In this document: in pieces, positions 27,201-35,836 of the stretch
Numbering within the stretch: the stretch's first letter is position 1
Layout of the letters: every line of letters begins with the position of its first letter
Position numbers and translations under genes: made by a program
Notes under the pieces: generated by a model
Told to the model about the DNA's origin: nothing
What the model saw: only the letters and a program-made list of their open reading frames with translations
The model's database searches: none
Assembly: GCF_003627055.1 (NCBI RefSeq)
Contig: NZ_CP032624.1
Coordinates: 620,001-684,000, forward strand
DNA length: 64,000 nt
Source of the DNA: Gryllotalpicola protaetiae
Lineage (GTDB): Bacteria > Actinomycetota > Actinomycetes > Actinomycetales > Microbacteriaceae
Direction of reading: 5' to 3'

Positions 27201-27813
27201 AGTCGATGCGGTACGGGTGCTCGGCTACGGCTGAGAACACGTCGAGGATTCCGCCGCGCACCGCGAACTCGCCGCGCCGCGTCACCATGTCGACGCGGGC
27301 GTAGGCGAGGTCGACGAGCGTCTGCGCGATGCGGTCGAGGTCGTAGCCGCGGTGACCGACCTCGAGCTCGATGGGATCGATCTCGGTCAGGTTATCGGCG
27401 ATCGGCTGCAGTGCGGCGCGCACGCTGGCGACGACGACGAGCGGATGCCTGCCCTCAGGCTTCTGCGCCTGCCACTCCTTCAGCCGCCGCAGCGCCATGA
27501 GTCGCTTCCCGACGATCTCGGCGGAGGGGCTGAGCCGCTCGTGGGGCAGCGTCTCCCACGCGGGGAACTCGACGATCTCGGCCTCAGGGGCGAAGCTCGG
27601 CAGCGCCTGCCGCAGCGCCTCGGAGTCGCGCCCGGTCGCGGTGACCACGAGCAGCGCCTGCCGGTCTGCTGGCCGCTTGGCGAGCAGCCCCGCGAGCAGC
27701 GGCACCCGGAGCCCGTCGGTGGCCTGGAAATCGGCCTCACGAGACGCGTACGCAAGGGCGTCGTCGAACTTCTGGGCGCGCGAAAGCGCCTCGATCAATC
27801 CCTCGAGTACCAC
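24247..27813 (-). CDS. mfd: Transcription-repair coupling factor
   Basis: 1188 residues, full length. N-terminal UvrB-like region (ESLAADLPL-type folds; GRDSEALRQALPSFAPEAEI early), RNA-polymerase-interacting CarD-like domain near 480-560 (LKAGDIVVHQTHGIGKFVEL), helicase motif I GDVGFGKTEIAVRAAFKA near 650, DEEQRFG box near 755, motif VI QLRGRVGRGRERAYAYF near 930 and a C-terminal TRCF domain. It removes stalled RNA polymerase and recruits UvrA for strand-specific repair. GTG start. Appears to be transcribed alone. Confidence 0.96.
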   Translation of the reverse strand: MVLEGLIEALSRAQKFDDALAYASREADFQATDGLRVPLLAGLLAKRPADRQALLVVTATGRDSEALRQALPSFAPEAEIVEFPAWETLPHERLSPSAEIVGKRLMALRRLKEWQAQKPEGRHPLVVVASVRAALQPIADNLTEIDPIELEVGHRGYDLDRIAQTLVDLAYARVDMVTRRGEFAVRGGILDVFSAVAEHPYRIDFFGDEVDQIRWFSVADQRSIPEPVHTASLPPSRELLLSESVRQRAREMQHEFPSLSGLLERVGQGIPVEGMESLAPALVDRLVPLTSYLPDGAAVAIIAPERVASRAVSLAETNREFLAAAWSAATVGAAAPIDLDAGDFLTLEALRASVPGDPWWTISTFDAGDAGGAVRVAGNAVPSFQGNVMGALEHVGELLERGWRVVIAAAGQGLVGRAADVLGEAGLAARVVDDYPADAEAGVAYLVKAAVENGFELPDDKLALIGETEFYGRTIGYDSRQVKKLGSRRKNVVDPLQLKAGDIVVHQTHGIGKFVELVQREVSSGGRNAVKTKREYLVLEYAPSKRGGPRDKLYVPTDQLDLLTRYVGGEEPALSKMGGSDWAAAKSKARRAVRDIAVELVKLYSARMAAKGFAFPPDTPWQQELEDAFPFAETPDQLQTIDEVKADMERPIPMDRLISGDVGFGKTEIAVRAAFKAVQGGKQVVVLVPTTLLVKQHFETFSERFAGFPIHLRQLSRFQTDKEAKEVLDGLADGTVDVVIGTHRLLAQGVTYKDVGLVVVDEEQRFGVEHKDALKKIKTNVDVLAMSATPIPRTLEMAVTGIREMSTLATAPEDRHPILTFVGPYSDKQVSAAIRREILREGQVFFVHNRVSSINRVASQIAELVPEARVAVAHGQLPEHVLEQIVVDFWERKFDVLVSTTIIETGLDIANANTIIIDRADKYGLSQLHQLRGRVGRGRERAYAYFLWDENKPLSETAHDRLSTLAANNELGSGMQIALKDLEIRGAGNLLGGEQSGHIAGVGFDLYLRMIGEAVGQFRGDVAEGQTELRLELPVDAHIPEDYVDSERLRLEAYQKLSSASGPNARENAIELVVEELTDRYGELPEPVENLISVARLRRHAQLAGLSEVVTMGSNLRIAPADLADSIQVRLQRLYPGAKHFQQQRAISVPIKVVDGHPLPDTELIAWVGDLLKAIFPLPEKAQEAATA

Positions 27814-27958
27814 GCGTCAAGTCTACGGAAGCGCGCCGACACCGGAACGAGGCGCCGGCCGTCCGCGCGGTACGGTCATCGCCGCGTGATTCCGCGTGCC
27901 ACAGCGCGCGGCGTTGATCGTTTCGCGCGGATGAGGGCCTCGTCCACCAGCCGCGAGC

Positions 27959-28672
27959 TCAGATCCAGCCGTCGAGGGCGTCGACGAAGGCGCTCGGATC
28001 GTCACGGTTGACCGTATGCGTCGCGCCGGGTACAACGCGGACGACGAATCCCGCTCCGGTGAGGCGCGCCGCGAGCGCCTCGTCGACGAGCTTCGACGCG
28101 TCGGCGAGCACGAGCAGCGAGGGCACGACCGGATGCTCGGGGCCGACCAGCACGTCGGCGATGTCGCGCCTCAGCAGGAACGCGCGGAAACGCGGGTCGA
28201 ACGCGTGGAAGTCCTCGGACTCGATCACGGTGTCCTCGACGGCCCACCGCGGGTTCGTCTTGGCGATCTTCTCGGGCGTCGACCGCAGCAGGCGAGCGGA
28301 TGCCGGCCACGCCAGCGCCCGCACCACGAGCGACAGCCGCGGCGCCGAGAACGCCGGGTCGACGTAGACCGCACGGGCGGGCTGCAGCCTCTCGACGGCA
28401 CGGCTCAGGGTAAACCCGCCGAGCGAGTGGCCGATGGCGAGCTCGGGGCCGGGCGGCACGCTCTCGAGCAGGCTCTCGATGAGCAGCTCGGCGTCGTAGT
28501 GCTCGGCTCGCGGGCTCTGCCCGTGGCCCGGCAGGTCGGCGGCCACGACCCGGTATCCGCGCGAGGCCAGCTCGGGGCCCAGCATCCGCCAGTTGCGCGA
28601 GCTGCTCATCACGCCGTGCACGAGCACCGCGACCCGGTCGCCGCTCCCCCATTCGCGCGTGAACAGTCGCAT
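27959..28672 (-). CDS. Alpha/beta hydrolase
   Basis: 237 residues from the ATG at 28672. Oxyanion strand VAVLVHGVMSSSRNW near 14-28, ADLPGHGQSPRAEHY near 45, nucleophile elbow AIGHSLGGFTLSRA near 80-93, and catalytic His in VPGATHTVNRDD near the C-terminus. Substrate unknown. Upstream in-frame ATGs exist (28708, 28720) but overlap the divergent Dabb gene, so the shorter form is preferred. Confidence 0.82.
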   Translation of the reverse strand: MRLFTREWGSGDRVAVLVHGVMSSSRNWRMLGPELASRGYRVVAADLPGHGQSPRAEHYDAELLIESLLESVPPGPELAIGHSLGGFTLSRAVERLQPARAVYVDPAFSAPRLSLVVRALAWPASARLLRSTPEKIAKTNPRWAVEDTVIESEDFHAFDPRFRAFLLRRDIADVLVGPEHPVVPSLLVLADASKLVDEALAARLTGAGFVVRVVPGATHTVNRDDPSAFVDALDGWI

Positions 28673-28706
28673 GTTCGGACAGTAGCCGTCGCCATAGGGT
28701 GAGGAC

Positions 28707-28997
28707 ATGATCCGGCACACCGTCGCTTTCCGTCTCGTCCACCCCGCAGGCTCGCCTGAGGAAGCCGCGTTCCTTTCCGCAGCGGCTGAGCTCGCAAGCG
28801 TCCCCGGGGTGCAGAGCTTCGAGGCGCTGCGCGAGGTGAGCCCGAAGAACGACTTCGCGTTCGGGCTCTCGATGGAGTTCGACGACCAGGCCGCGTACGA
28901 CGGCTACACGAACCACCCGCTGCACGCCGCGTTCGTGGCGGAGCGCTGGGAGACCGAGGTCGCCGACTTCCAAGAGGTCGACTACACCGCGCTCTGA
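28707..28997 (+). CDS. Dabb-domain (stress-responsive A/B barrel) protein
   Basis: 96 residues, one dimeric alpha-beta barrel domain: MIRHTVAFRL at the start, a helix over ASVPGVQSFEALREVS, the strand FAFGLSMEFDDQAAYDGY, and the closing HPLHAAFVAERWETEVADF. The family is small and cytoplasmic, with no fixed reaction. GGTGAGG lies 4 bp before the ATG. Divergent from the hydrolase; convergent with pth. Confidence 0.87.
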   Translation: MIRHTVAFRLVHPAGSPEEAAFLSAAAELASVPGVQSFEALREVSPKNDFAFGLSMEFDDQAAYDGYTNHPLHAAFVAERWETEVADFQEVDYTAL

Positions 28998-29007
28998 TTC
29001 GGCGGAG

Positions 29008-29601
29008 CTACGCGGTCTTCGTGTGGAAGCGGAGCTGCGCAGCGGTCAGCCCCTGGGTCGTGATCAGCTCGACCGCGTCGGCCGCATCGCCGATGAGGAT
29101 CGGCAGGTTCTTCCGCTCGGTGGAGCTGAAGGCCTTGAGCACGTGATCCGCGGCATCCGATGACCCGGGCGGCCGCCCGACACCCACCCGCACCCGCGTG
29201 AAGTCGCCGGTGCCCGTCGCCTTGATGATGTCGCGCACGCCGTTGTGGCCGCCGTGGCCGCCGCCGAACTTGAGCTTCAGGGTGTCGAAGGGGATGTCGA
29301 GCTCGTCCTGCACGACGATCAGCTGAGCGGCGGTCAGCGAATAGAAGTTGAGCAGCTGCGACACCGGCCCGCCGGAGGTGTTCATGTAGCCGTTCGACTT
29401 CGCGAGGATCAGCTTCGGGCCGCCAACGTGAATGCGCCCCTCGGCCACGTGCGAGTTCGTCTTGTGCGATCTGAAGGCGGCGGATGCCCGCGAGGCGAGC
29501 TCGTCGACCACCATCTGCCCGATGTTGTGGCGGGTGTTCGCGTAGGCCGAACCGGGATTGCCGAGGCCGACGACGAGCCAGGTGTCAGCGGGGGAAGACA
29601 T
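29008..29601 (-). CDS. pth: Peptidyl-tRNA hydrolase
   Basis: 197 residues. Releases tRNA from peptidyl-tRNA that drops off the ribosome. Family motifs: LVVGLGNPGSAYANTRHNIGQMV (N-terminal, containing the catalytic His of the TRHN motif), NGYMNTSGGPVSQLL near 68-82, QDELDIPFDTLKLKFGGGHGGHNG near 97-120 and VGVGRPPGS near 137. Lies after rplY on the same strand, a common order, with a strong hairpin between them. Confidence 0.96.
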   Translation of the reverse strand: MSSPADTWLVVGLGNPGSAYANTRHNIGQMVVDELASRASAAFRSHKTNSHVAEGRIHVGGPKLILAKSNGYMNTSGGPVSQLLNFYSLTAAQLIVVQDELDIPFDTLKLKFGGGHGGHNGVRDIIKATGTGDFTRVRVGVGRPPGSSDAADHVLKAFSSTERKNLPILIGDAADAVELITTQGLTAAQLRFHTKTA

Positions 29602-29638
29602 AAGGCCCTACGGTACGCGAAAGGCGAGCGCCCAGATG

Positions 29639-29687
29639 GGCGTCCGCCGCACGACGATCCGGTGAGGGTCGTCGTGCGGCGGACGCC
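29639..29687 (-). terminator. 19-bp perfect hairpin after rplY
   Basis: Arms GGCGTCCGCCGCACGACGA and TCGTCGTGCGGCGGACGCC, 11-nt loop; the longest perfect stem I found in the window. It starts 27 bp past the rplY stop and ends 38 bp before the pth start. Confidence 0.8.
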
Positions 29688-29713
29688 GAGCGGGCCATGC
29701 CCGCGAGGGGTGG

Positions 29714-30325
29714 TTACTCGGCGGACTCGGCCGAGGGGGCCGCGGTCTCGGCGGCTGCCGCCTCCTCAGCGCCCTCCTCGACGGGGGCGGCCGGCAGGAC
29801 GATGCCGACGACCAGCGTCTCGGGATCGGTCACGAGGCTCGCACCGGCCGGCAGCTCGAGGTCGCCTGCGGTGATGTGCGTGCCCGCCTCCTTGCCCTCG
29901 ACGTCGACGACGATGCGCTCGGGGATGTTGGTCGCCTCGACCTCGACGGAGATCGTGTTCGCGTCCTGCTCGGCGATGGCCGAGCCGAAGGGCTCGCCCT
30001 CGACGTGCACCGGAACGTCGACGGTGACCTTCTCGCCGCGGCGCACGAGGATCAGGTCGATGTGCTCGATGATCTGGCGCACCGGGTCGCGCTGCACGTC
30101 CTTCACGAGCGTCAGCTCGGAGGTGCCGGCGATGTCGAGCTCGAGGATCGCGTTCGCCTTGCGGATGAGGAGCATCGTCTCGTGGCCCGGGAGGGTGACG
30201 TGGCGCGGCTCGGTGCCGTGGCCGTAGATCACGGCGGGGATCTTGTTCAGGGCGCGGATCTTGCGCGCGGCGCCCTTGCCGAAGGAGTCGCGGACTTCCG
30301 CGACGAGCTTGTTGTCGTCAGCCAT
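29714..30325 (-). CDS. rplY: 50S ribosomal protein L25 / general stress protein Ctc
   Basis: 203 residues, the long Ctc form. The N-terminal L25 domain binds 5S rRNA (VAEVRDSFGKGAARKIR, VIYGHGTEPRHVTLPGH), followed by the TL5/Ctc beta domain (VDVPVHVEGEPFGSAIAEQD). The last 30 residues are acidic and Ala-rich (EEGAEEAAAAETAAPSAESA). ATG start. The leader holds a small hairpin GTGGGC-TGCCT-GCCCAC at 30343-30359, 18 bp upstream of the ATG, which might modulate translation (weak inference). Confidence 0.95.
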   Translation of the reverse strand: MADDNKLVAEVRDSFGKGAARKIRALNKIPAVIYGHGTEPRHVTLPGHETMLLIRKANAILELDIAGTSELTLVKDVQRDPVRQIIEHIDLILVRRGEKVTVDVPVHVEGEPFGSAIAEQDANTISVEVEATNIPERIVVDVEGKEAGTHITAGDLELPAGASLVTDPETLVVGIVLPAAPVEEGAEEAAAAETAAPSAESAE

Positions 30326-30545
30326 GTGAGTGCTTTCTGTCGGTGGGCTGCCTGCCCACGTCTGGTGTGTGATTTCAACTCGAACGCGTATGCGCGTGAG
30401 GAATGACGTGAAGCCGGTTCCACCGCGTCGATAACGGATGCCAGATGAGGCGTCCCTCGCCGAAGTTCTGTCCAGTTTATCAGGCCGAGAGGACTACTCC
30501 CTCGGGAGGATGCCCGGCGTCGACAGCGGCCCCTACGCTGACCAC

Positions 30546-31733
30546 ATGCCCGCCTCTCGACGCTCTGCACTGCGTGTGTGGGTGCCGGTCGTTCTGTCGG
30601 CGCTGGTGCAGCTCGGCACGACGTTCGGGGTTCTCGCGACGCGGAGCGTCCGCACGATGCCGCCGTGGCTGCATCATGCGGCCCCGCGCATCGATCAGCC
30701 CGCGCTGGTGGTGATCGCCGCGGTCGTGCTCGCACTCGCGGGCCCGGTGCTGCTCGTCTGGATCAGGCGCTGGCCCGGGCCGCTGCTGGTGGCCATCGCC
30801 GCATGCGCCGTTCTCGGCGAGACGCTGCTGATCACCGTGGTCGGCGCGGTGGCGTTCTACATCTCTGTCGTCTTCGGCGTGGTCATCGCGGTGCTTCAGG
30901 GCGCGCGCCTGTGGGCCTGGGTCGTGACGGGCGTGTTGTGGCTGACGCCGATCGCGCTCTACCTGGCGACCCGTCAGGTCGGCGCGCTCGTGCTGCTCGT
31001 GCCGTGGACGATCGTGTCGATCCTGGTGCTCGTGGTGCCAGAGGGGGCGCGCAACCGGCGCGCCTGGCGCGCACAGCTGCTGCGCGACGCGGAGGCGCGA
31101 CAGGCGGAGGAGGCGCAGGCCGAGCGGGTCCGCATCGCGCGCGAGCTGCACGACGTGCTGGCGCACTCGCTGAGCCAGATCAATGTGCAGGCGTCCGTCG
31201 GCCTGCACCTGTTCGACACGCAGCCCGAGAAGGCGGCAGAGGCGCTCGCGAACGTGAAGGACACGAGCAAACAGGCGCTCGGCGAGGTGCGACAGGTGCT
31301 CGGCATGCTGCGCGGCGACGAGGCGCCGCTCACGCCCGAGCACGATCTGGCGGGCATCCGCCAGCTGGTCGAGGACGTGCGCGGTGCCGAGGCCGTGCTT
31401 GATTTCGGGGTGCCGGATGCCGCGGCCGTGCCCGCCGCCGTGCAGCAGGCCGCCTACCGGATCGTGCAGGAAGCGCTCACGAACGTGACGAAACACGCCC
31501 GCGCAGGGCGGATCCGCGTCGAGGTCGTTGAGGCGTCGGGCGAGGGCGGCTGGCTGCTGGTCGCGGTCTCCGACGATGGCCAGGGCGCCGCAGCGACCCC
31601 CTCGCCCGACGGACGCGGGCTGCTGGGGATGCGCGAGCGGACCGAACTGCTCGGCGGCGTCTTCTCGGCGGGGCCCCGGCCCGACCGCGGGTTCGAAGTC
31701 CGCGCCGAGCTGCCGTTGCGGAGCCCCTCGTGA
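30546..31733 (+). CDS. NarL/DesK-type sensor histidine kinase
   Basis: 395 residues. About five or six N-terminal membrane helices (residues 8-160) with short loops and no large sensor domain, suggesting membrane-state or intramembrane sensing. A HisKA_3 dimerisation domain follows with the phosphorylated His in RIARELHDVLAHSLSQ (about 206), then an HATPase with QEALTNVTKHARAG and GRGLLGMRERTELLGG. ATG at 30546; earlier starts add residues without homology. Its stop overlaps the response regulator start (GTGA). Confidence 0.9.
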   Translation: MPASRRSALRVWVPVVLSALVQLGTTFGVLATRSVRTMPPWLHHAAPRIDQPALVVIAAVVLALAGPVLLVWIRRWPGPLLVAIAACAVLGETLLITVVGAVAFYISVVFGVVIAVLQGARLWAWVVTGVLWLTPIALYLATRQVGALVLLVPWTIVSILVLVVPEGARNRRAWRAQLLRDAEARQAEEAQAERVRIARELHDVLAHSLSQINVQASVGLHLFDTQPEKAAEALANVKDTSKQALGEVRQVLGMLRGDEAPLTPEHDLAGIRQLVEDVRGAEAVLDFGVPDAAAVPAAVQQAAYRIVQEALTNVTKHARAGRIRVEVVEASGEGGWLLVAVSDDGQGAAATPSPDGRGLLGMRERTELLGGVFSAGPRPDRGFEVRAELPLRSPS

Positions 31734-32377
31734 TCCGGGTCGTGGTCGCCGACGATCAGGCGCTGATCAGGGGCGGATTCCGCAGCCTCATCGACTCCGA
31801 ACCCGACCTCGAGGTGGTCGGAGAGGCCGGCACCGGGCGGCGCGTGCTCGAGGTGGTGCGCGACGCCAGGCCCGACGTGGTGCTGATGGACATCCGGATG
31901 CCGGACGGCGACGGCCTGTGGGCGACGGAGCAGATCGCGGGCGACCCCGGGCTGGCATCCGTTCACGTCGTCATCGTCACCACCTTCGAACTGGACGAGT
32001 ACGTCGCACGCGCCTTGAAAGCAGGGGCGAGCGGATTCCTGGTCAAAGACACCGAGCCCGTCGATCTGCTACGCGCGGTGCGCGTCGCCGTCGCCGGCGA
32101 GGCGCTGCTCTCGCCCGGCGTGACGAAGCGGCTGCTGGCGCAATTCGCGGCAGGGCATGCGCCCGTCGACGCGTCGCGCCTCGCGGTGCTGACCGAGCGC
32201 GAGCGCGAGGTGCTGCGGCTCGTGGGGCGCGGCCTCACCAATCAGGAGATCGGCGTGGAGCTCTTCCTCAGCCCGCTGACCGCCAAGACGCACGTGTCGC
32301 GCATCATGACGAAGCTCGCGGCCCGCGACCGCGTGCAGCTCGTGGTGATCGCCTACGAAACGGGGCTCGTGCCGTAA
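31730..32377 (+). CDS. LuxR/NarL-type response regulator
   Basis: 215 residues. Receiver domain 1-120 with acidic pair VVADDQ, phosphoacceptor Asp in PDVVLMDIRMPDGDG (about 54) and Lys in FLVKDTEP (about 104). C-terminal HTH of the LuxR type (LTEREREVLRLVGRGLTNQE, about 152-171). GTG start overlaps the kinase stop, so the two form a cognate pair. The targets are unknown; the TauE/SafE gene 14 bp downstream may be in the same transcript. Confidence 0.93.
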   Translation: MIRVVVADDQALIRGGFRSLIDSEPDLEVVGEAGTGRRVLEVVRDARPDVVLMDIRMPDGDGLWATEQIAGDPGLASVHVVIVTTFELDEYVARALKAGASGFLVKDTEPVDLLRAVRVAVAGEALLSPGVTKRLLAQFAAGHAPVDASRLAVLTEREREVLRLVGRGLTNQEIGVELFLSPLTAKTHVSRIMTKLAARDRVQLVVIAYETGLVP

Positions 32378-32391
32378 GGCATCATCGAACG

Positions 32392-33147
32392 GTGCCCCAC
32401 ACCGTCGCCGTGCTGCTCCTGCTGCCCGCGGGCGTCGTCGCGGGCATCATCGGCACGGCCGGCGGCATCACCAGCCTCGTCGCGTACCCGGCACTGCTCG
32501 CCGCCGGCATCCCGCCGCTCACCGCGAACGTGACGAACTCGGTCGCGCTGCTCGGCAGCGGGCTGAGCTCCGCGAGCCGGGCGGCGCCCGAGCTCGTCGG
32601 GCATGGGGAGACGATCCGACGCTGGGTGCCCCTGAGTGTGCTGTTCTCGCTCGCGGGAGCGGTGCTGCTCGTGGTCACTCCAGGCCAGGTGTTCGACCGG
32701 ATCGTGCCGTTCCTCGTGCTCGCGGGGTCGCTGATCCTGCTGCTGCAGCCCTCGATCACGCGGTGGCAGGAGGCGCGCGGGCACGAGTGGAGGCGGCCGG
32801 CGGTGATCGGGTCGCTCGGGGCGGTCACGCTCTACAACGGCTACTTCGGCGCCGGCTCCGGCATCCTGCTGATCGCGCTTCTGCTGTTCACGCGCGAACC
32901 CGTGCTGCACCGGGCCAACGCGATGAAGAACGTGATCCTGGTCGCCGCCGACCTGCTGCCCGCGGTGCTGTTCGCCGTCGTCGGCAGCGTCGTGTGGCCC
33001 GCCGCGATCTCACTCGGCATCGGCGCCGTCATCGGCGGGCTCATCGGGCCGTCGGTCGCGCGGCGGGTGCAGCATGACGTGATGCGGTGGCTGATCGCCT
33101 GCTGCGGGTTCGTGCTCGCCGCGTGGCTGCTGCTCCGTCAGGAGTAG
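32392..33147 (+). CDS. TauE/SafE-family sulfite/anion exporter
   Basis: 251 residues with about eight membrane helices. TauE motifs: GVVAGIIGTAGGITSLVAYP near 14-33 and the half-repeat GYFGAGSGILLIALLL near 150. Family members move sulfite, sulfoacetate or related organic anions; the substrate here is unknown. GTG start 14 bp after the response regulator stop, so co-transcription with the two-component system is likely. Confidence 0.87.
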   Translation: MPHTVAVLLLLPAGVVAGIIGTAGGITSLVAYPALLAAGIPPLTANVTNSVALLGSGLSSASRAAPELVGHGETIRRWVPLSVLFSLAGAVLLVVTPGQVFDRIVPFLVLAGSLILLLQPSITRWQEARGHEWRRPAVIGSLGAVTLYNGYFGAGSGILLIALLLFTREPVLHRANAMKNVILVAADLLPAVLFAVVGSVVWPAAISLGIGAVIGGLIGPSVARRVQHDVMRWLIACCGFVLAAWLLLRQE

Positions 33148-33234
33148 GTGAGGTCACTCCGCCGGGCGGATTCGCGCGGTCGGCGGTTTCGGGACGCTGG
33201 ATGAGTCAGCGAAACCGCTTGAAAGGAAACCGCC

Positions 33235-33495
33235 ATGTGGCACAACGGATTCGGGTTCTTCCCGTTCTTCATCTTCATCCCGCTCTTCTGGATCGCGGTC
33301 ATCGTCGTGCTCGCGGTCGTCTTCGGCAGGCGGCGCCGCGCCATGTGGGGCTACTGGCACAACCAGGGCGCGAGCTCGGCCGAGCAGACGCTCGCACAGC
33401 GCTACGCGAACGGCGACATCGACGAGAAGGAGTACCGCGCGCGCCTCGAGGTGCTGCGCGCGAACCGCCCGGAGTTCGGCCCCGGGCCGCGTTAG
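33235..33495 (+). CDS. Small membrane protein with SHOCT domain
   Basis: 86 residues. One N-terminal membrane helix rich in Phe and Ile (FFPFFIFIPLFWIAVIVVL, about 8-27), a basic stop-transfer (GRRRRAMW), and a C-terminal SHOCT motif AEQTLAQRYANGDIDEKEY at about 49-67, a short oligomerisation helix pair. Function unknown. The ATG has GAAAGGA 8 bp upstream. Convergent with the hexuronate operon. Confidence 0.88.
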   Translation: MWHNGFGFFPFFIFIPLFWIAVIVVLAVVFGRRRRAMWGYWHNQGASSAEQTLAQRYANGDIDEKEYRARLEVLRANRPEFGPGPR

Positions 33496-33505
33496 GCCGG
33501 CCGAC

Positions 33506-34756
33506 TCACCAGTCGTGCATCGAGCCGTCGAGGAGACGGTTGACCGGCAGGTAGGCGCGCTCGTAGGGGTACGCGGCGGCGGCCTCGTCGTCGTACGAGA
33601 TGCCGAGGCCCGGCTCGTCAGAGGCGTTCAGCAGCCCGCCATCGAACGTGAACGTCGTGTGGAACACGTCGTGCGTCACGGGGGCGTGCTGCATGTACTC
33701 CTGGATGCCGAAGTTCGGAATGGCGAGCCCGAGGTGGATCGCGGCGGCGAGGCCGACCGGCGAGACATCCGTCGGGCCGTGCATGCCCGACTTGACCTGG
33801 TAGACGCTCGCGTAGTCGAGGATGCGCCGCAGCCCCGTCACACCCCCCGCGTGCGTGATGGGGCTGCGCACGTAGTCGATCAGCTGCTCTTCGATGAGCG
33901 TCTTGTAGTCCCAGATGGTGTTGAACACCTCGCCGATCGCGAGCGGTGTCGTGGTGTGCTGCCGCACGAGGCGCAGCGCGTCCTGGTTCTCGGCGGGCGT
34001 CACGTCCTCCAGCCAGAACAGGTCGTAGGGCTCGAGGGACTTCCCGAGCTTCGCCGCCTGGATCGGGGTGAGCCGGTGATGGGCGTCGTGCAGCAGGGGC
34101 AGCTCGGGCCCGAACTCGTTCCGCACCGCCTCGAACACCCCGGGGATGTGCCGCAGGTACGCGCGCGTGTCCCAGGTCTCCTCGACGGGCACGTCGTTGC
34201 GGCGGGCAGGCTCGTAGTCGTAGCGGGCGTCGGTGCCGCTAGAGGTTCCGGTGGCCGCATTAGCCGACGAGGCGACGCCGTAGACGGACGGCAGACCGGG
34301 GATGCCGGTCTGGATGCGGATCGCCCGGTACCCCTCCTCCAGATGCTCGTGAATGCTGTCGAACAGCTCGGGCAGCTCGGCGCCCGAGGCGTGACCGTAG
34401 ACCAGCAGGCCCTCGCGCGACCGCCCGCCGAGCAGCTGGTAGAGCGGCAGCCCGGCGATCTTCGCCTTGATGTCCCAGAGGGCGGTGTCGACGGCGGCGA
34501 TGGCGGCCATCGTCACGGGGCCCCGGCGCCAGTAGGCGCCGCGGTACAGATACTGCCAGGTGTCCTCGATGCGGTGCTCGTCGCGGCCGAGCAGCAGCGG
34601 CACGAGGTGCTCGCCGAGGTACGCGGCGACGGCCAGCTCGCGCCCGTTCAGGGTCGCGTCGCCGAGGCCCGTCACCCCGTCGCTCGTCGTGATGCGCAGC
34701 GTCACGAAGTTGCGCCCGGGGCTCGACACCAGGACTTCGGCCTTCTCAATCGACAC
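33506..34756 (-). CDS. D-mannonate dehydratase-like enolase-superfamily enzyme (ManD/RspA)
   Basis: 416 residues. Enolase-superfamily fold: N-terminal capping domain, then a barrel with metal ligands in [11 protein letters not shown] (about 212), [12 protein letters not shown] (about 238) and TPLAIGEVF (about 263), and the ManD-type [20 protein letters not shown] near 315. Dehydrates D-mannonate to 2-keto-3-deoxygluconate. The GTG start overlaps the last 11 bp of the upstream reductase gene; AAGGGAG precedes it. Last gene of the operon led from the LacI-type operator at 38919. Some family members have low activity or act on gluconate. Confidence 0.87.
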   Translation of the reverse strand: MSIEKAEVLVSSPGRNFVTLRITTSDGVTGLGDATLNGRELAVAAYLGEHLVPLLLGRDEHRIEDTWQYLYRGAYWRRGPVTMAAIAAVDTALWDIKAKIAGLPLYQLLGGRSREGLLVYGHASGAELPELFDSIHEHLEEGYRAIRIQTGIPGLPSVYGVASSANAATGTSSGTDARYDYEPARRNDVPVEETWDTRAYLRHIPGVFEAVRNEFGPELPLLHDAHHRLTPIQAAKLGKSLEPYDLFWLEDVTPAENQDALRLVRQHTTTPLAIGEVFNTIWDYKTLIEEQLIDYVRSPITHAGGVTGLRRILDYASVYQVKSGMHGPTDVSPVGLAAAIHLGLAIPNFGIQEYMQHAPVTHDVFHTTFTFDGGLLNASDEPGLGISYDDEAAAAYPYERAYLPVNRLLDGSMHDW

Positions 34757-35834
34757 GGAACTCTCCCTTTCTCACGATCTCGTCGAAGGCGGCGATGGTC
34801 GCCTCGCAGGCTTCACCCGCGGGAAGCCCAGCCTCGATGCGCGCCGCCATGATCGCCTGCTGCCGCTGGGCAAGCTTCTCGCGGCCCTGCCGAGCGATCT
34901 GCTCGAGGCGGTGGGCGATGCGCGGGTTGGCGAATCGCGGACGGAGGGCGGCGAGGGCGGCATCCATCTCGTCGTCCGGCAGTGTCATCGAGAGCCCCTG
35001 GCCGAGCACAGGCCGCACCTCTGTCCACAGCTGCTCGACCGTCGCGCGGATCTCGGCGTCGCCCCATGCCTGGTCGATCGTCTCGAGCCCGCGCAGCAGG
35101 CCGAGGTAGGTCATGGTCGTGTGCGCCGCGTTCAGCAGCCAGAGCTTGCGCCGTTCGTAGGGCGCGACGTCGTCGACGAAGCGCACGCCGACCTCGTGCC
35201 ACGCGGGGCGCCCCGCGGGGAAGTCGCCAGCGATCACCCACTCCGAGAACGGCTCCGTGACGACGACCAGCGGGTCGTCGGTGTGCGGTGTGATGCGGTC
35301 GACCATGGTCGAGGGGAACGTCACATTGCGCTCGACCCAGCGCGCAAGTGCGAGATCGGATGCCTCGGCCAGCCGCGCCACCGCGCCGTGCAGCACCTCG
35401 CCGTTGCCCGCGAGGTTGTCGCAGCTGACGACGGCGAGCGGACCGGCGCCCACAGCCCGCCTGGCGGCGATGCCGGTGAGCAGCCGCGTCGGCGCCGCGG
35501 TCGGCGCGTCGCCGTAGCCGGACTCGGTGACCGTGACGGTCACGACGGCGAGCTCCGGGTCCGAGAAGGCGGCGACCCAGCCGTCCGCATCGTCACCCGG
35601 AATCGAGCGCGTGACTGACGTGATCGTCGACGCGGTGTCGCCGTCGGCGCCGCGCTCGATCAGTGTGTAGCGGTCGCCGCCCGCGGTCATCGCCTCGGCG
35701 AGGACGGGCGAGCGGCCCGTGAACGCGGTGTACGCCCACGTCTCGTCAGGGTTCAACCCGTTCGCACGCTCGGTGTACCACGCCTGGTGGGCGCGGAAGA
35801 AGTGCCCGAGTCCGAGGTGCGCGAGTCGTGGCAT
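34746..35834 (-). CDS. Mannitol dehydrogenase-family reductase (fructuronate reductase-like)
   Basis: 362 residues, shorter than E. coli UxuB (about 480). Begins [18 protein letters not shown], the family's NAD-binding motif (HLGxGaFhRAHQ), and contains the polyol-dehydrogenase catalytic block [17 protein letters not shown] near 213-229 (Lys, Asn, His). It would reduce D-fructuronate to D-mannonate, the step between UxaC and ManD. ATG at 35834, 2 bp after the upstream stop; the stop overlaps the manD-like start by 11 bp. Confidence 0.85.
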   Translation of the reverse strand: MPRLAHLGLGHFFRAHQAWYTERANGLNPDETWAYTAFTGRSPVLAEAMTAGGDRYTLIERGADGDTASTITSVTRSIPGDDADGWVAAFSDPELAVVTVTVTESGYGDAPTAAPTRLLTGIAARRAVGAGPLAVVSCDNLAGNGEVLHGAVARLAEASDLALARWVERNVTFPSTMVDRITPHTDDPLVVVTEPFSEWVIAGDFPAGRPAWHEVGVRFVDDVAPYERRKLWLLNAAHTTMTYLGLLRGLETIDQAWGDAEIRATVEQLWTEVRPVLGQGLSMTLPDDEMDAALAALRPRFANPRIAHRLEQIARQGREKLAQRQQAIMAARIEAGLPAGEACEATIAAFDEIVRKGEFRVD

Positions 35835-35836
35835 CC

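Noticed and set aside
30343-30359. Ribosomal-protein autoregulatory leader for rplY
   Set aside because: Only a 6-bp stem with a 5-nt loop; too weak to claim a specific RNA element.
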